This document shows positions 1 through 9,859 of a stretch of 64,000 nt of DNA, one piece after another. Source of the DNA: Diplonema papillatum (taxonomy: Eukaryota; Euglenozoa; Diplonemea; Diplonemida; Diplonemidae); contig JAPJBO010000018.1 of assembly GCA_030068145.1 (NCBI GenBank), forward strand, positions 186,001 through 250,000, read 5' to 3'. The notes below the pieces were generated by a model. The model made no database searches. It was not told the DNA's origin and saw nothing but the letters and a program-made list of their open reading frames with translations. Position numbers and translations under genes: made by a program. Position 1 is the stretch's first letter; each line of letters starts with the position of its first letter.

Positions 1-658
1 TAGCCCGCAATCGAACCAGGTTGTAATACCTAAGCACATACACACCTTCTCCTCCGGTAGCTCCCGGCTCAGCCGACTTCCGCGGCTTTCTTAAAAGCGA
101 GGTCCGCCGCTGCTAGCGGGCCCTGAGAAGGGAAATAAAACCGATGTCACTCCGCACACAAAGCTGAACTGCACAAGCACAAAAACGTCGAAAGGCACCA
201 ATCTGTACGCAGGCACGGGATCGTCGGAAACACAAATCAATGCCCAGGGTCGAAATCAATCCGTCGACACGAACTTTTCCCCACGTATCATGCGACATCG
301 GACCCAAAATTCCTTCCAAGGGGTCATGGGGGAAAAGATGCTAGCCCACAAAGTTTTGTGGGTGAATGTTGTGGCTATTCAGACCACAATGAGGGAAAGT
401 TGTGGGTGCACGGTACTGCCACTATCCCCTAGAACCTCCCGAACGACGCTTGTACAACACGAATAGGGTACTTTCTCGCAGCTCTACCGGCTCACAACCG
501 GATCGACAACAACAACAATGGGAGGTGCAAGCCTCGTCCGGGAAGTCGAGATTCGACCTTTCCCGCTCGAGCTTTTCCCCTTCGTTATCCTGCAAGTAAA
601 GTACATGACACTACCTTTGATTCCCCTTCCACTTGTGCGTGGTTAGAAGAGACGAGCG
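1..658. other. Non-coding flank with repeat remnants
   Basis: I see no gene here. Positions about 25-95 resemble the stretch at 19255-19305 (CTCCGGTAGCTCC followed by CCGCGGC), which is the far end of dispersed family FamC. The short open frames have low-GC third positions and no recognisable protein. Confidence 0.4.
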
Positions 659-669
659 ATGAAAGATTC

Positions 670-1022
<353 letters not shown>

Positions 1023-1550
1023 GACTGGAGAAAGGTGCCGCACTTCGAACTCCACCCGGCGCCTCTCAATCCGCCGGCGGAAGCCAAGAGTCGGTCGAAG
1101 GCGACGGAAGCCGACGGGGCCGCGGCCTCAGCGCTCAGCCCGCACCCTCCGTACGTGCCTCTCCCAGAGAACTTGATGTTCTACGACGGCGGCAAGCTGA
1201 CGCTTTCCTTCTTCGACGAAGCCACCGTCGAGGCAGCGGACCAGTTGTCGTTCATGTACCCCGCCACCTCGAGCTGCTGCGTCAAGAAGACCGCGGACGG
1301 CGGCGCCGTCTACCTGAAGGGCGGTCCGGGCATGCAGGAGGAGATGGCGATGGCCGCTTGGTTCGTCCAGCCGGAAAGCGGCCAGCCGCTGGTGGTCCAC
1401 CTGGGCGCGACGCACCAGCGGGTGTTCTCGCTCGGGTTCACGGGGCAGGGCCCGGGTCCCTCCGGTGAGGACGAGGCCCCCGCCAGCAGGGGGGCCGCCG
1501 GCAACCAACCGTTGCTCGAACTCCGTGGCTTCGGCCAGGCGAAACCCAAG
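1023..1550 (+). CDS. Gene 1 exon 1: cadherin-like/Ig-like repeat protein (5' part uncertain)
   Basis: This GC-rich exon of about 176 codons is open in one frame from the AG at 1021-1022 to a donor AAG|GTATGC at 1551. It joins exon 2 in phase 0. The protein begins DWRKVPHFELHP and carries one extracellular-type beta-sandwich module (around LMFYDGG, LVVHLGA, LLELRGF) that is completed in exon 2. I see no signal peptide or convincing ATG, so the true 5' end may lie upstream, possibly outside the window. The last ~170 bp of this exon are duplicated in the following intron. Confidence 0.6.
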
Positions 1551-2215
1551 GTATGCCGGCAAACGTTCTGGCGTTCATTTTTGGACTTTCCACTTTTTGA
1601 AAATTTTGACGAGAGGATTCTTGTGCATTTTGGACTTTTCACTTGAGTTTTTTGAATTTCTTTTACTGCCTGTCACCTGACTTTTCCGCATCTCTCTAGG
1701 GCTACTTTTCTGCACTACAGACGGACTTTTCTGCACTCGTGACTTTTGTGTTTTCTAGGTGCACAAACGGGGGGGAAGGGCAGGAACCACAAGTGTGGGT
1801 CATTCTGGACCGCTCCGAGGCGCTTTTGATGATGTCTAAAGGAGAAAAGGAAGGTGACAAGGGAACGCCAGGGGCACTAGTCATCAGACTCGGAAGGTAC
1901 CCTGGAAATGGAAGTCTGCGTTGCTGGTGCTTTCCAGATTGCCACTCGAGCCCTACGGCTCTCGTGGCAATCTGGAAAACCCTCGTGCAAGAAAACGACT
2001 TTTCTCTCGTAGAATAAATAGCTATTCTGCACGAAGGTGAAAAGTAAGCATGGAATTTTTCACTGTGACCGGACGGTTTGTCATGTCACGACCTGGAGCC
2101 TGGAGTGAGTTTTCTGAAAGAGAGTTTTCCCCACAAATGAGGGTTAAGCCTCCGTGGGGGGACAGTCTTAGTTTTATGCACACTTTTTCGTTGGGCTCGT
2201 TTCTCTTCCTCGTGT

Positions 2216-2450
2216 GCAGCCGGACAGCGACCCCTGGTGGTCCACTTGGGCGCACGCACCAGCGGGTGTTCTCGCTCGGGTTCGCGGGGCAGGGCCCGGG
2301 CCCCTCCGGTGAGGACGAGGAGCCCCCGTCAGCAGGGGGCCGCCGGCAACCAACCGTTGCTCGAACTCCGCGGCTTCGGCCAGGCAGAACCCAGAGTATG
2401 CCAGCATGCCAATGCAAAACTTCTGACGGGAGGATTCTTGTGCATTTTGG
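2216..2450 (+). pseudogene. Duplicate of gene 1 exon 1 3' end inside intron 1
   Basis: This segment repeats about 1375-1640: the end of exon 1, its donor and the start of the intron. Shared landmarks are TGGTGGTCCACTTGGGCGC, CAACCGTTGCTCGAACTCC and GGAGGATTCTTGTGCATTTT. Small indels around 2325-2345 break the frame, and the donor has changed from AAGGTATGCC to AGAGTATGCC. It is best read as a decayed partial duplication, not an alternative exon. Confidence 0.75.
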
Positions 2451-2639
2451 ACTTGCAAAAACTCCCTGAGATCTTGGTGTAAATTGTTACGCACCTGGCT
2501 TGCTAAAGCAAGCAAGTAAAGTGTACACGAACGAAGCCATGCATGCCACCCCGTGCGTATTAGCTTCAAGCGAAACCCTTCAATTTTTCGTTGTGGCCTG
2601 ACAGACGGGTTGCACGTCACAATTTTGTGTAGTAACAAT

Positions 2640-2790
2640 GCTTTGTAAACACAAAAGAGAACGCTGACAGCGAGTTTGGGAGAAGATTAGCCTACCGATC
2701 GCATTCACTCACTGTCCCGGCCAATCCTCCCCCGGCACGTACAAACAAGCACACGCCTATTCTTTTTATGCACCTGACCTGGAGCTGGAG
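2640..2790 (+). repeat. Dispersed repeat FamH copy
   Basis: Shares a block around GTTTGGGAGAAGA and CACGTACAAACAA with 39170-39320 and, inverted, 44710-44860. It is non-coding and lies in gene 1 intron 1. Confidence 0.6.
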
Positions 2791-3354
2791 TTAGTTTTCT
2801 GAAATTTCCCATAGATGAGAGTTCTCATGGATTTTGGACTTCGTGTACACCGTGCTGCGAGAAAACGACGACTGGGTGTGTTATGACGACCAGCAAGTGT
2901 CCCTTCTCTCATGGGAAGAATGTGCTATCAAGTTCACAACAAACGGCTACATAGTTTCCCTGGAGAGAGGTTAAACACTTTCAACCCTTGAAAGTTGTGC
3001 CCCGTGGCGGTTGGTTACGAGCCACAATGCCATCCAAAACCCCCCCCCCCCTTTTTTTTAAAAAACGAATGAAGGAAGGAAAACACAATAAACCCAAGTT
3101 GTGCTCGCACCGGAACAGGACTGAAAATCCCCATCCAAAGGACCCACTGATGAGCTCTGACTTTGGATTGGTCTGCGTTCAAGAGCGAAACCTGAGACGA
3201 AGAACGAGGTGCACACAACACCGCGATGAAAAAACACACCTCAAAGTTTCATACCCCACTTTGGAGCCGTACACTCCCTTTTTACCTCTTTCAATTTTGC
3301 ATCCCTTTCCTAGACATCATCTTCCTCGAAAAAGACTTGATGCTAGCATCATTC

Positions 3355-3500
3355 ATGCATGAGAGGCAGTGCTCTGCCTAAACATTAAACTAAGATTTCC
3401 CCCCCACACTTTCTTCGAAGAAGACTTGGTGCTAGCATCAAACATGCATGAAAGACGGTGTTCTGCCTAAACATAAAATAAAGATTTCCCTCCCCACGAA
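3355..3500 (+). repeat. FamI hairpin repeats near the gene 1 intron 1 acceptor
   Basis: Two copies (about 3363 and 3464) of a short motif, GGCAGTGTTCTGCC followed by TAAACATnAA and a C-rich run. The motif is an inverted repeat (GGCAG..CTGCC). Related copies occur near 13288, 14158, 14828, 34766, 49430 and 49515, often near a pyrimidine-rich stretch. Here the second copy ends about 25 bp before the exon 2 acceptor. Confidence 0.6.
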
Positions 3501-3503
3501 CAG

Positions 3504-3962
3504 GTCTATGCGAAACAGCTGAAGACGCTTCTTCAGGGGTTGCATTACCGCAGTGTGTCGAAAGACCCGATGATTCTGGTGAAGACGCTGAAGCTGGAGG
3601 TCGAAGATGCGTTCTGCTCTGTATCGACGGCTGCGACGCAGCTCACCATCCAACCCGTCAACGACCCTACCGACATCACACTCGCCTACCCGAGGCTGCT
3701 GTACCGGCAAGGCACGGAGAGTGCAAAGAGCTTCCTAATCTGTCCGAACGCCACGCTTTTTGACGTCGACACCACCGAGACGTCTGCAGGGTCCCTGTTG
3801 GTCGTCGAACTGGTTACCGGCAGCCCGGCCACCGATATCATCGGCCTGCACCACGTCCCAGAAGAGGAGACAGACCCTGTCCCCGAACCAGGTGGCTGGG
3901 GAGAGACCGGAAAGCCACGCATCACGCTCGACGGCAAGAACGTCCACGTCGACGGCGTCAAG
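3504..3962 (+). CDS. Gene 1 exon 2: cadherin-like repeat module
   Basis: A 153-codon exon bounded by ACAG|GTC and AAG|GTATGG, both phase 0. It contains LLQGLHYRSVSKDP, then VEDAFCSVS and the signature IQPVNDPTDITL. This is the layout of cadherin-like/tandem-95-type modules in bacterial and protist adhesins, which end in a 'pvNDpP'-like motif before the next repeat. A second module follows (LLYRQGTES to DGKNVHVDGVK). Such proteins usually act at the cell surface; that is inference. Confidence 0.75.
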
Positions 3963-4079
3963 GTATGGTTCTTGCTTTGTGCCCTCACCTAATTATCACC
4001 CGACCCATCAACAGCAACCCCACAAGGGAGCAGCTGCCGCCTTGTCCCATCGTTGGATAAGTAAAGCGACAACAACAGT

Positions 4080-4430
4080 AGTGGGTATCTCATTGTTGCG
4101 GCCGCTGGCAGTTTAGTCCATTCCCTCGACTGCTGTTTCAAAAGAAAACGCACAAACCCCCATTCCCCGAATGAACAACAACATGCCGCTAACCATGGCG
4201 ACAACTCGAGGGACGGTTTGTACCCAGCGAACCCGTACGCCGACACGAAGCCCAGCGCGCCGCCGCAGCCGGAGCGCCACCAGCAGCACGGCGGGTACCC
4301 CGCCCGAGGCTACTAGCAGCAGGGAGGGTACCAACATCGCCAGGTAGTAGGTAGGGACAGAAGGAATCTCATTGGTTCATTCATGCGCGTCTTTGATTAG
4401 AAGGCGATGCATCTGGCTACCTTAACCACT
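4080..4430 (+). repeat. FamJ repeat carrying a captured coding-like segment
   Basis: Both ends match a shorter copy at 58750-58900 (CGACTGCTGTTTC, then GTAGTAGGTAGGGACAGAAG and TTCATGCGCGTCTTT). This copy alone has about 195 extra bases between the blocks (4135-4335). One frame there reads a Pro/Gln/Gly/Tyr-rich stretch (YPANPYADTKPSAPPQPE, then HGGYPARGY), interrupted by one TAG before QQGGYQH. This looks like exon-derived sequence caught inside a repeat in gene 1 intron 2. Confidence 0.55.
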
Positions 4431-4799
4431 TCCGGACGAACTACCACTGTAGTGGTAGTTAACTCACGAAAGTTCGCGGGTGTCACGTTCGCGGGCGAGA
4501 GGCCAAATAATGGTCGAAAGTGGTCGCTGTTTGCTATATCGGAAAGATCCGACACAAATCTTTGAAATGCGTCCTTCACCCGGGCAGAAATCCTGCTCCG
4601 AGCTCCAACGGATACCTGAGATTCGCCATGGAGCCACCCCTTTTCCCAAATTAACCCTGCCCCCCTCCGTCCTTAAGTGGTTAAGATACTCATTATGAGG
4701 GTTTGAGAACTCTGGGGTCCTCGGCATGTGTGCCGCTTAGGCGGGATACATGCCGGCTTCCTCCTCATGGGGGACCAAGGCACTCTCAAACCTCAAACA

Positions 4800-4935
4800 T
4801 ACAGAGGACAAATCACTTGTGTTTACCCTGTGTCAGTTTCAGGTTAGGATTTTGGATCAGCCACCAAAAACACGCTGCCTATGTGTTTTTAGCCTTGCGC
4901 AATACATTGAAGGGCAACCCGCAAGATTGTTAGCC
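4800..4935 (-). repeat. FamF dispersed repeat (inverted) in gene 1 intron 2
   Basis: Reverse-complement match to 38850-39030 and 48955-49130. Shared landmarks on this strand are CACCAAAAACACGCTGCCTA and TTGAAGGGCAACCCGCAAGA. It ends about 30 bp before the exon 3 acceptor. Confidence 0.7.
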
Positions 4936-4966
4936 TTCGTTGCTAAAACGCACCGTCCTCGCGCAG

Positions 4967-5410
4967 GTGGCGGTCGTGTCGAAGAACGGCAAAGACAAGG
5001 CGACGCGGCTGCAGACGTTCGCGATCAGCATCAACCCCGGCGTCCAGCTCACGACGTGCACCAACCTGATCCAAGCGCTCAGCTTCAGCAGCTCGGTGGC
5101 TCGCGCCGGCGTTCGGATCCTGGCCGTGAAGTTCAATGCTGGCGACGGCGTGTCGGACAGCAAAGCGCGCGTCGAAATCGACGTGCAGCCGGCCACCATC
5201 GCCGCCCCGCCGTACGGCAGCAAGCTGAACTACAAAGAAGGGTCGGGCCCCGTGGTGGTCAACCCCAAGCTCGCGTGCTCGTTCGCCGGGGTCAGCACCT
5301 TCGCGGGGAGTCGCTTCGTGGTGCAGATCGCGGAGGGGTTTTTGAAGCAGGAGGACGTCATCGCGATGGGCGATTCGAATTCCTTCGACATCGACTTGAG
5401 TGCTGGAAAG
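4967..5410 (+). CDS. Gene 1 exon 3: cadherin-like repeat module
   Basis: A 148-codon exon from CGCAG|GTG to AAAG|GTATTT, phase 0 at both ends. It reads VAVVSKNGKDKATRLQTFAI, then LIQALSFSSSVARAGV, FNAGDGVSD and IDVQPATI. This is the second half of a repeat module started in exon 2, followed by the first half of the next. The pattern 'ALxFSSS...VxFNAGDGVSDS' is typical of cadherin-like repeats. Splitting modules across exons supports real introns here. Confidence 0.75.
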
Positions 5411-6470
5411 GTATTTCTTTTAAGCCCGCTCTTGTGTTTGCTCTTGTGTCTTGTGCTTGCGCTTGGGCTTGCCTTGTTCTTGCTGTTGCTGTTGCTCTGG
5501 CCCTCTCGCTCTTGCTCTTGCAGCTGCTCTCGTGCACGTGGCTCTTGCTCTTGTACTTGCACCACTTGGTCTTGGTCTCTTGCACTGCTGTCGCACTTGC
5601 ACTTGTACTTGCCCTTGCACTTGCTCTTGCGCTTCGTCTTGCCCGCTCTTGGACTTGCACTTCCCTGCACTTGCACGTGCACTTGCAGTTGCACTTGCTC
5701 TTGTGCTTGCTGTCGCACTTGCACTTGCGCCTGCACCTGCACTGGCACCTGCACTTGCTCTTGCTCTTGCACTTGCACTTCCTTGCACTACTTGCACTTG
5801 CACTTGCACTCTTGCTCTTGCACTTGCACTTCCTTGCACTACTTGCACTTGCACTTGCACTTGCACTTGCACTTGCACTTGCACTTGCACTTGCACTTGC
5901 ACTTGCACTTGCACTTGCACTTGCACTTGCACTTGCACTTGCACTTGCACTTGCACTTGCACTTGCACTTGCACTTGCACTTGCACTTGCACTTGCACTT
6001 GCACTTGCACTTGCACTTGCACTTGCACTTGCACTTGCACTTGCACTTGCACTTGCACTTGCACTTGCACTTGCACTTGCACTTGCACTTGCACTTGCAC
6101 TTGCACTTGCACTTGCACTTGCACTTGCACTTGCACTTGCACTTGCACTTGCACTTGCACTTGCACTTGCACTTGCACTTGCACTTGCACTTGCACTTGC
6201 GCTTGCACTTGCACTTGCGCTTGCGCCTGCACTTGCTCTTGCTCTTGCTCGTATGCTTGCTCTTGTGCTTGCTGTCGCACTTGCACTTACTCTTGCACTG
6301 CACTTGCACTTACGCTTGCACCTGCACTTGCACTTGCGCCTGCACTTGCTCTTGCACTTCCTTGCACTACTTGCACTTGCACTTGCACTTATGCTTGCTG
6401 CCGCACTTGCTCTTCACTCGCACTTGCGGCTGCCGCACTATTGCGAACTCTCGAACCCACCCGAAAACAG
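5411..6470 (+). repeat. Gene 1 intron 3 filled by a (CTTGCA)n hexamer array
   Basis: The 1060-bp intron consists almost wholly of C/T/G-rich hexamers. The core 5841-6200 is 60 perfect copies of CTTGCA, and both flanks (5440-5840 and 6200-6430) are degenerate versions. Because the period is six, all three + frames stay open (Leu-Ala, Cys-Thr, Leu-His) and minus-strand frames also look long; these are artefacts. GT at 5411 and AAACAG at 6465-6470 join exons 3 and 4 in phase 0. Confidence 0.9.
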
Positions 6471-9404
6471 GTCCGCGGTCCGAAGGGCGGAAAGCCCGGG
6501 GCGAAGAAGGTCGTGGTGGGGACGTACACCGTCAGCGACGACGGCGGGACCCACGCGATCGAGTTCAACGACGCGATGGCCGACGTCGCGGCCCTCTCGA
6601 AGAGCGTGCAGGCCCTCGCGCGCAGCGTGCGCTACTGCAATACGTCGAACGACCCTTCGGACGCAAAGCGGCGGCTCGACATCAGCCTCTGCCTGTCGGT
6701 AGACGCGCTGTCCCACTGGCCGTTCCAAGGGGCCACCACGTGCACTGCCGAGACTGTGGTCAACGTCATCCCCGTGGACGACAAGACGGACGTGGTGCCC
6801 CGGTACGAAGCCGTCCGCTTCGTAGCGGAGCACACCCACGTCCACCCGAACCCGGGCCTCCTCGCCCACGCCGCGCTGGCAACAGCCGCGCTCGGCGCCC
6901 CCGCGAACCCCCGCACCCCGGCGACAACCCCCCGCGGCGCCGACGCCGACCGGAGCGGCAAGCCGCGGGTCTGCGCGAAGCCGCCAGGCGGCCCGTGGGG
7001 TGGCACGCTGCCGTTCGAGGAGTGCCACGTCGACGATCCGGACACCCACTTCTTCCACCTCCCGCACTCGTACCTCGTCGTGGAGCTCCGCCAGGGGCAG
7101 GCGACCGGCGAGATCCCGCACGTCGGGCTCGACACCGTCTATTTCGACGTGCCGGAGGCCCAGCGCCTGCTCGAAGCGGCGCCGGAGGAAGAAGCCGAAA
7201 CCGGCGAGGAACCTTTCCTCGCGGTCACGTACGAGGCCGCGGAGGGCGGGTCTCTGATCGCACACAGAGGGAAGGTGGTCGGGAAGATCCGGAGCTTCGA
7301 CAACTCGCCGGCGGCGCGGGGGGTGGGGGGCGCTTGCCCGGCGGCGGAGGCGGGGCCGGCTTTCGGCCCGCAGCCTGTGCACGACTGGTACGCCGCGCTC
7401 AACCCGCACACGCTGTTCGTCGAGCTCTACGGCTGCCCCTTGCACGTGGTCCGGGCGTTAATCCGCAGCGTCTCGGTACACTGCAGGCCCGGGGCTCCCG
7501 GCGTCGGGTTCAGGGGCCGCGTGGCGAGGTTTGCCTTGCGCGTCGCGGTCAAAGGCGACCGCGGTCCGTCCGCGCCTACCCGCGCGAAGGTGCTGCTGAG
7601 CGTGGCGCCGCCCGTCTTCGAAGCCCACCCGTGGTTTCACGAGTCGCTCGCCCGCTTCGTGTACCTCGCGCACGATGCCGCGGCGGCGCTGCCGGCGGTG
7701 TCTTCCCTCCCGGCATGGGTGGCCGAAAAACAGCGGGCGTCCCCGCCGCTGCCGCCAAACGGAGACGCCACGGAGGGGAGCCTCCGCGCGGCGAATGGGG
7801 ATGACCCGTCAGTGTGCACCGTGGCCGGCAATCCGGACCAGAACGCTCGCGCTGCTCTGGCGAGTGAGGAAACCCCCCGTATTGTGTCCGGCAATCCCAA
7901 CCAGAACGTCCACGCCGCTGCGACAAGTGAGGACACCTCCCGTATTGTGTCCGGCAATCCCAACCAGAACGTCCACGCCGCTGCGACAAGTGAGGACACC
8001 TCCCGTATTGTGTCCGGCAATCCAGACCAGGGCCAGGCCGCGCCGGATGCTCCGGCGAACGAGGGCATCCCCCGTACTGTGTCCAGCAATCCCGACGGGA
8101 ACGCCCGCGCGTCCAGCCTCAAGGCTGCCGCGCCGGCTGAGGACACAGGCCGCGACGACACCGACGCCTTCGGCAGTCCCGACCAGGGTGCTCCGGCGAA
8201 CGAGGGCATCTCCCGTACTGCGTCCGGCAGTCCCGACCTGAACGCGTCGACCCACGCGTCCAGCTTCAAGGGCGGCGCGTCTGCTGAGGACGCAGGCCGC
8301 GACAACACAGGAGCCCTCGGCAGTCCCGACCAAGGCGATGCCGCCGCCCGCCAACCGAGCGGCACTCACGCCCAGGCCCCGGCGAGCACAGATACGATGG
8401 AGCCGCAACAGGGCGGAGGCGGTGCAACGGACACCGCCGCCCCGCCGTCCGACACGAAGGCCGCCGGGAAACTCGCCGGGAAGCAGCTTCCGGACCCTCC
8501 TGGCGGCACTGCGCAGCAGTACCAGGAGGTTGTGCCGCTGGCAGCGAAGCTTTCGTTCTCCCCGCAGGTGACCAGCTTCGCTCGGTTTGTGTTCGAGTTC
8601 AGCTTCGCTGCAGGGGACCCGACGGAGTCGGCGGCGCCGTCTTGGTCGTCGGCGCGGTACACTGCAAACCGGCCGCCCGACCCTATCGACAGTCTGTTCT
8701 CCCACGCGGACGGAGGATTCATCCCGAAAACCTCGTACCACACCACGCCGTTCAGCACCCCGCTGAACTCCCGGGTTTCGACGTCTGCCGCCGCCGCTGA
8801 CGCAGGGGACGGCGCGCCAGGCGGCAAACTGCAAGGCAGCCAGCCGGGTTCTCCCAGTGCGGGCGGTGGCAAGCTGCGGCCCCTCCAGCAGCTTTTCCCC
8901 GCCCTTTCCTCGACCCCGGGGCTTTCCGCGGCTCCCGTCGACGACTCGATGCACCAATCGGTCACGGAGGCGTTGCGGAAGGTGGACCGCGCGCTCGCGT
9001 GCGAGCCGGCGGCAAGCGACCATCTCTTCATGTCCTTGCCGGATGGCTTCCGATTGACCCGCGGCGCCTCGCAGCAGATGAGCATCGTCTGCGACAAGGA
9101 CAAGGTGGCCTCCATAGAACAAGGCGTCGCCACCGCAGCGCGCGCCCACTCCCTCCGGATCACCTTCAGCAAGAACCTCCGGCTGAGCCGGACGCAGGTG
9201 CTCGACATCGTGAAGGGTGTGCACTACGGCAGAGCGGTCGATGCCGCAGGACTGCCGCAGCCGCAGAGGGAGCACGCCGCGTTCCGCCGGCTTTTCGTGC
9301 ACATCACCGCGGCGCAGCCCATGCCGGACGCTACGGTCGCGTTGACCTCCAGCCTTGCGTGCCTTCTTCTAAAGAGCGTACCAGAGACTAGAACCACTAC
9401 GTAG
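6471..9404 (+). CDS. Gene 1 exon 4: C-terminal part of cadherin-like/Ig-like repeat protein with 21-aa tandem repeat
   Basis: A 977-codon exon opening with VRGPKGGKPGAKK after ACAG|GTC and open to TAG at 9402. Modules recur about every 130-180 residues: VQALARSVRYCNTSNDPSD, VRALIRSVSVHCRPGA and LDIVKGVHYGRAVDAAG are equivalent positions in successive repeats. Between them (7820-8330) lies a low-complexity linker with a 21-residue unit (SGNPNQNVHAAATSEDTSRIV) in two perfect and several degenerate copies. No membrane segment is evident. The last ~15 codons lose the high-GC third positions, so the final coding exon may really end near 9360. The surface-protein role is inferred from domain type. 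Confidence 0.75.
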   Translation, partial: VRGPKGGKPGAKKVVVGTYTVSDDGGTHAIEFNDAMADVAALSKSVQALARSVRYCNTSNDPSDAKRRLDISLCLSVDALSHWPFQGATTCTAETVVNVIPVDDKTDVVPRYEAVRFVAEHTHVHPNPGLLAHAALATAALGAPANPRTPATTPRGADADRSGKPRVCAKPPGGPWGGTLPFEECHVDDPDTHFFHLPHSYLVVELRQGQATGEIPHVGLDTVYFDVPEAQRLLEAAPEEEAETGEEPFLAVTYEAAEGGSLIAHRGKVVGKIRSFDNSPAARGVGGACPAAEAGPAFGPQPVHDWYAALNPHTLFVELYGCPLHVVRALIRSVSVHCRPGAPGVGFRGRVARFALRVAVKGDRGPSAPTRAKVLLSVAPPVFEAHPWFHESLARFVYLAHDAAAALPAVSSLPAWVAEKQRASPPLPPNGDATEGSLRAANGDDPSVCTVAGNPDQNARAALASEETPRIVSGNPNQNVHAAATSEDTSRIVSGNPNQNVHAAATSEDTSRIVSGNPDQGQAAPDAPANEGIPRTVSSNPDGNARASSLKAAAPAEDTGRDDTDAFGSPDQGAPANEGISRTASGSPDLNASTHASSFKGGASAEDAGRDNTGALGSPDQGDAAARQPSGTHAQAPASTDTMEPQQGGGGATDTAAPPSDTKAAGKLAGKQLPDPPGGTAQQYQEVVPLAAKLSFSPQVTSFARFVFEFSFAAGDPTESAAPSWSSARYTANRPPDPIDSLFSHADGGFIPKTSYHTTPFSTPLNSRVSTSAAAADAGDGAPGGKLQGSQPGSPSAGGGKLRPLQQLFPALSSTPGLSAAPVDDSMHQSVTEALRKVDRALACEPAASDHLFMSLPDGFRLTRGASQQMSIVCDKDKVASIEQGVATAARAHSLRITFSKNLRLSRTQVLDIVKGVHYGRAVDAAGLPQPQREHAAFRRLFVHITAAQPMPDATVALTSSLACLLLKSVPETRTTT

Positions 9405-9419
9405 TCTACATACGGCAGT

Positions 9420-9573
9420 CGGATATCAGTATCTCATCAGCTTTGCGTGCCTTCTCCAGAGCATGCCACAGAACAGCACAATTGCGTCCTTCAGCAAGAA
9501 CCTCCGGCTGAGCCGGACGCAGGTGCTCGACATCGTGAAGGGTGTGCACTACAGCAGAGCGGTCGATGCCGCA
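9420..9573 (+). pseudogene. Duplicate of gene 1 exon 4 3' end
   Basis: 9492-9572 repeats 9168-9248 almost exactly (CTTCAGCAAGAACCTCCGGC to GAGCGGTCGATGCCGC). The preceding 9440-9475 resembles the exon's last bases (GCTTTGCGTGCCTTCT). It is fused directly to a retroelement fragment at 9573. It has no independent start and is non-functional. Confidence 0.8.
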
Positions 9574-9859
9574 TCTCATCCGAGGCACCGGCGGCAAGGG
9601 CCACTCTCGAAGGGACATCGGCTGGGTTCTCCTTCGTGCTGATCCACGAGATGGACCAAAAACTATTCAACTCCCGTAACCGGGCCAACGCGCTCACAAC
9701 TGCATCATGCAATGCCTTGTTCGGCATGCAGTTCTTCTTTCGCGCTCGCCTGCTTGCTTGTGTGCACACGCGTAGTCGCCCGCTTGAAGCCCAGTTACAA
9801 CACGATACGCTGCGCCAACCATATCTCTTGTTAATTACGACGAACGCTTTTGGTACCAA
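9573..9859 (-). pseudogene. Retroelement RNase H C-terminal fragment
   Basis: Minus-strand translation contains LHDAVVSALARLRELNSF, then WSISWISTKENPADVPSR. The 'W(I/V)xxKENPADxxSR' ending is characteristic of the C-terminal RNase H of Ty3, Pao and DIRS-type RTs. Nothing recognisable lies upstream, so this is a short 3' remnant. It could come from the same kind of element as the truncated YR retrotransposon at 25.7 kb, which lacks this domain; that link is only a possibility. Confidence 0.6.

Noticed and set aside
5230-6309. Minus-strand Gln-Val/Lys-Cys repeat frames in the CTTGCA array
   Set aside because: The array is an intron of gene 1 on the + strand with in-phase splice sites on both sides; minus frames are shadows.
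6438-9302. Long minus-strand frames opposite gene 1 exon 4
   Set aside because: GC-rich coding exons commonly leave the antisense open; no domain is seen and the + strand shows repeated modules.
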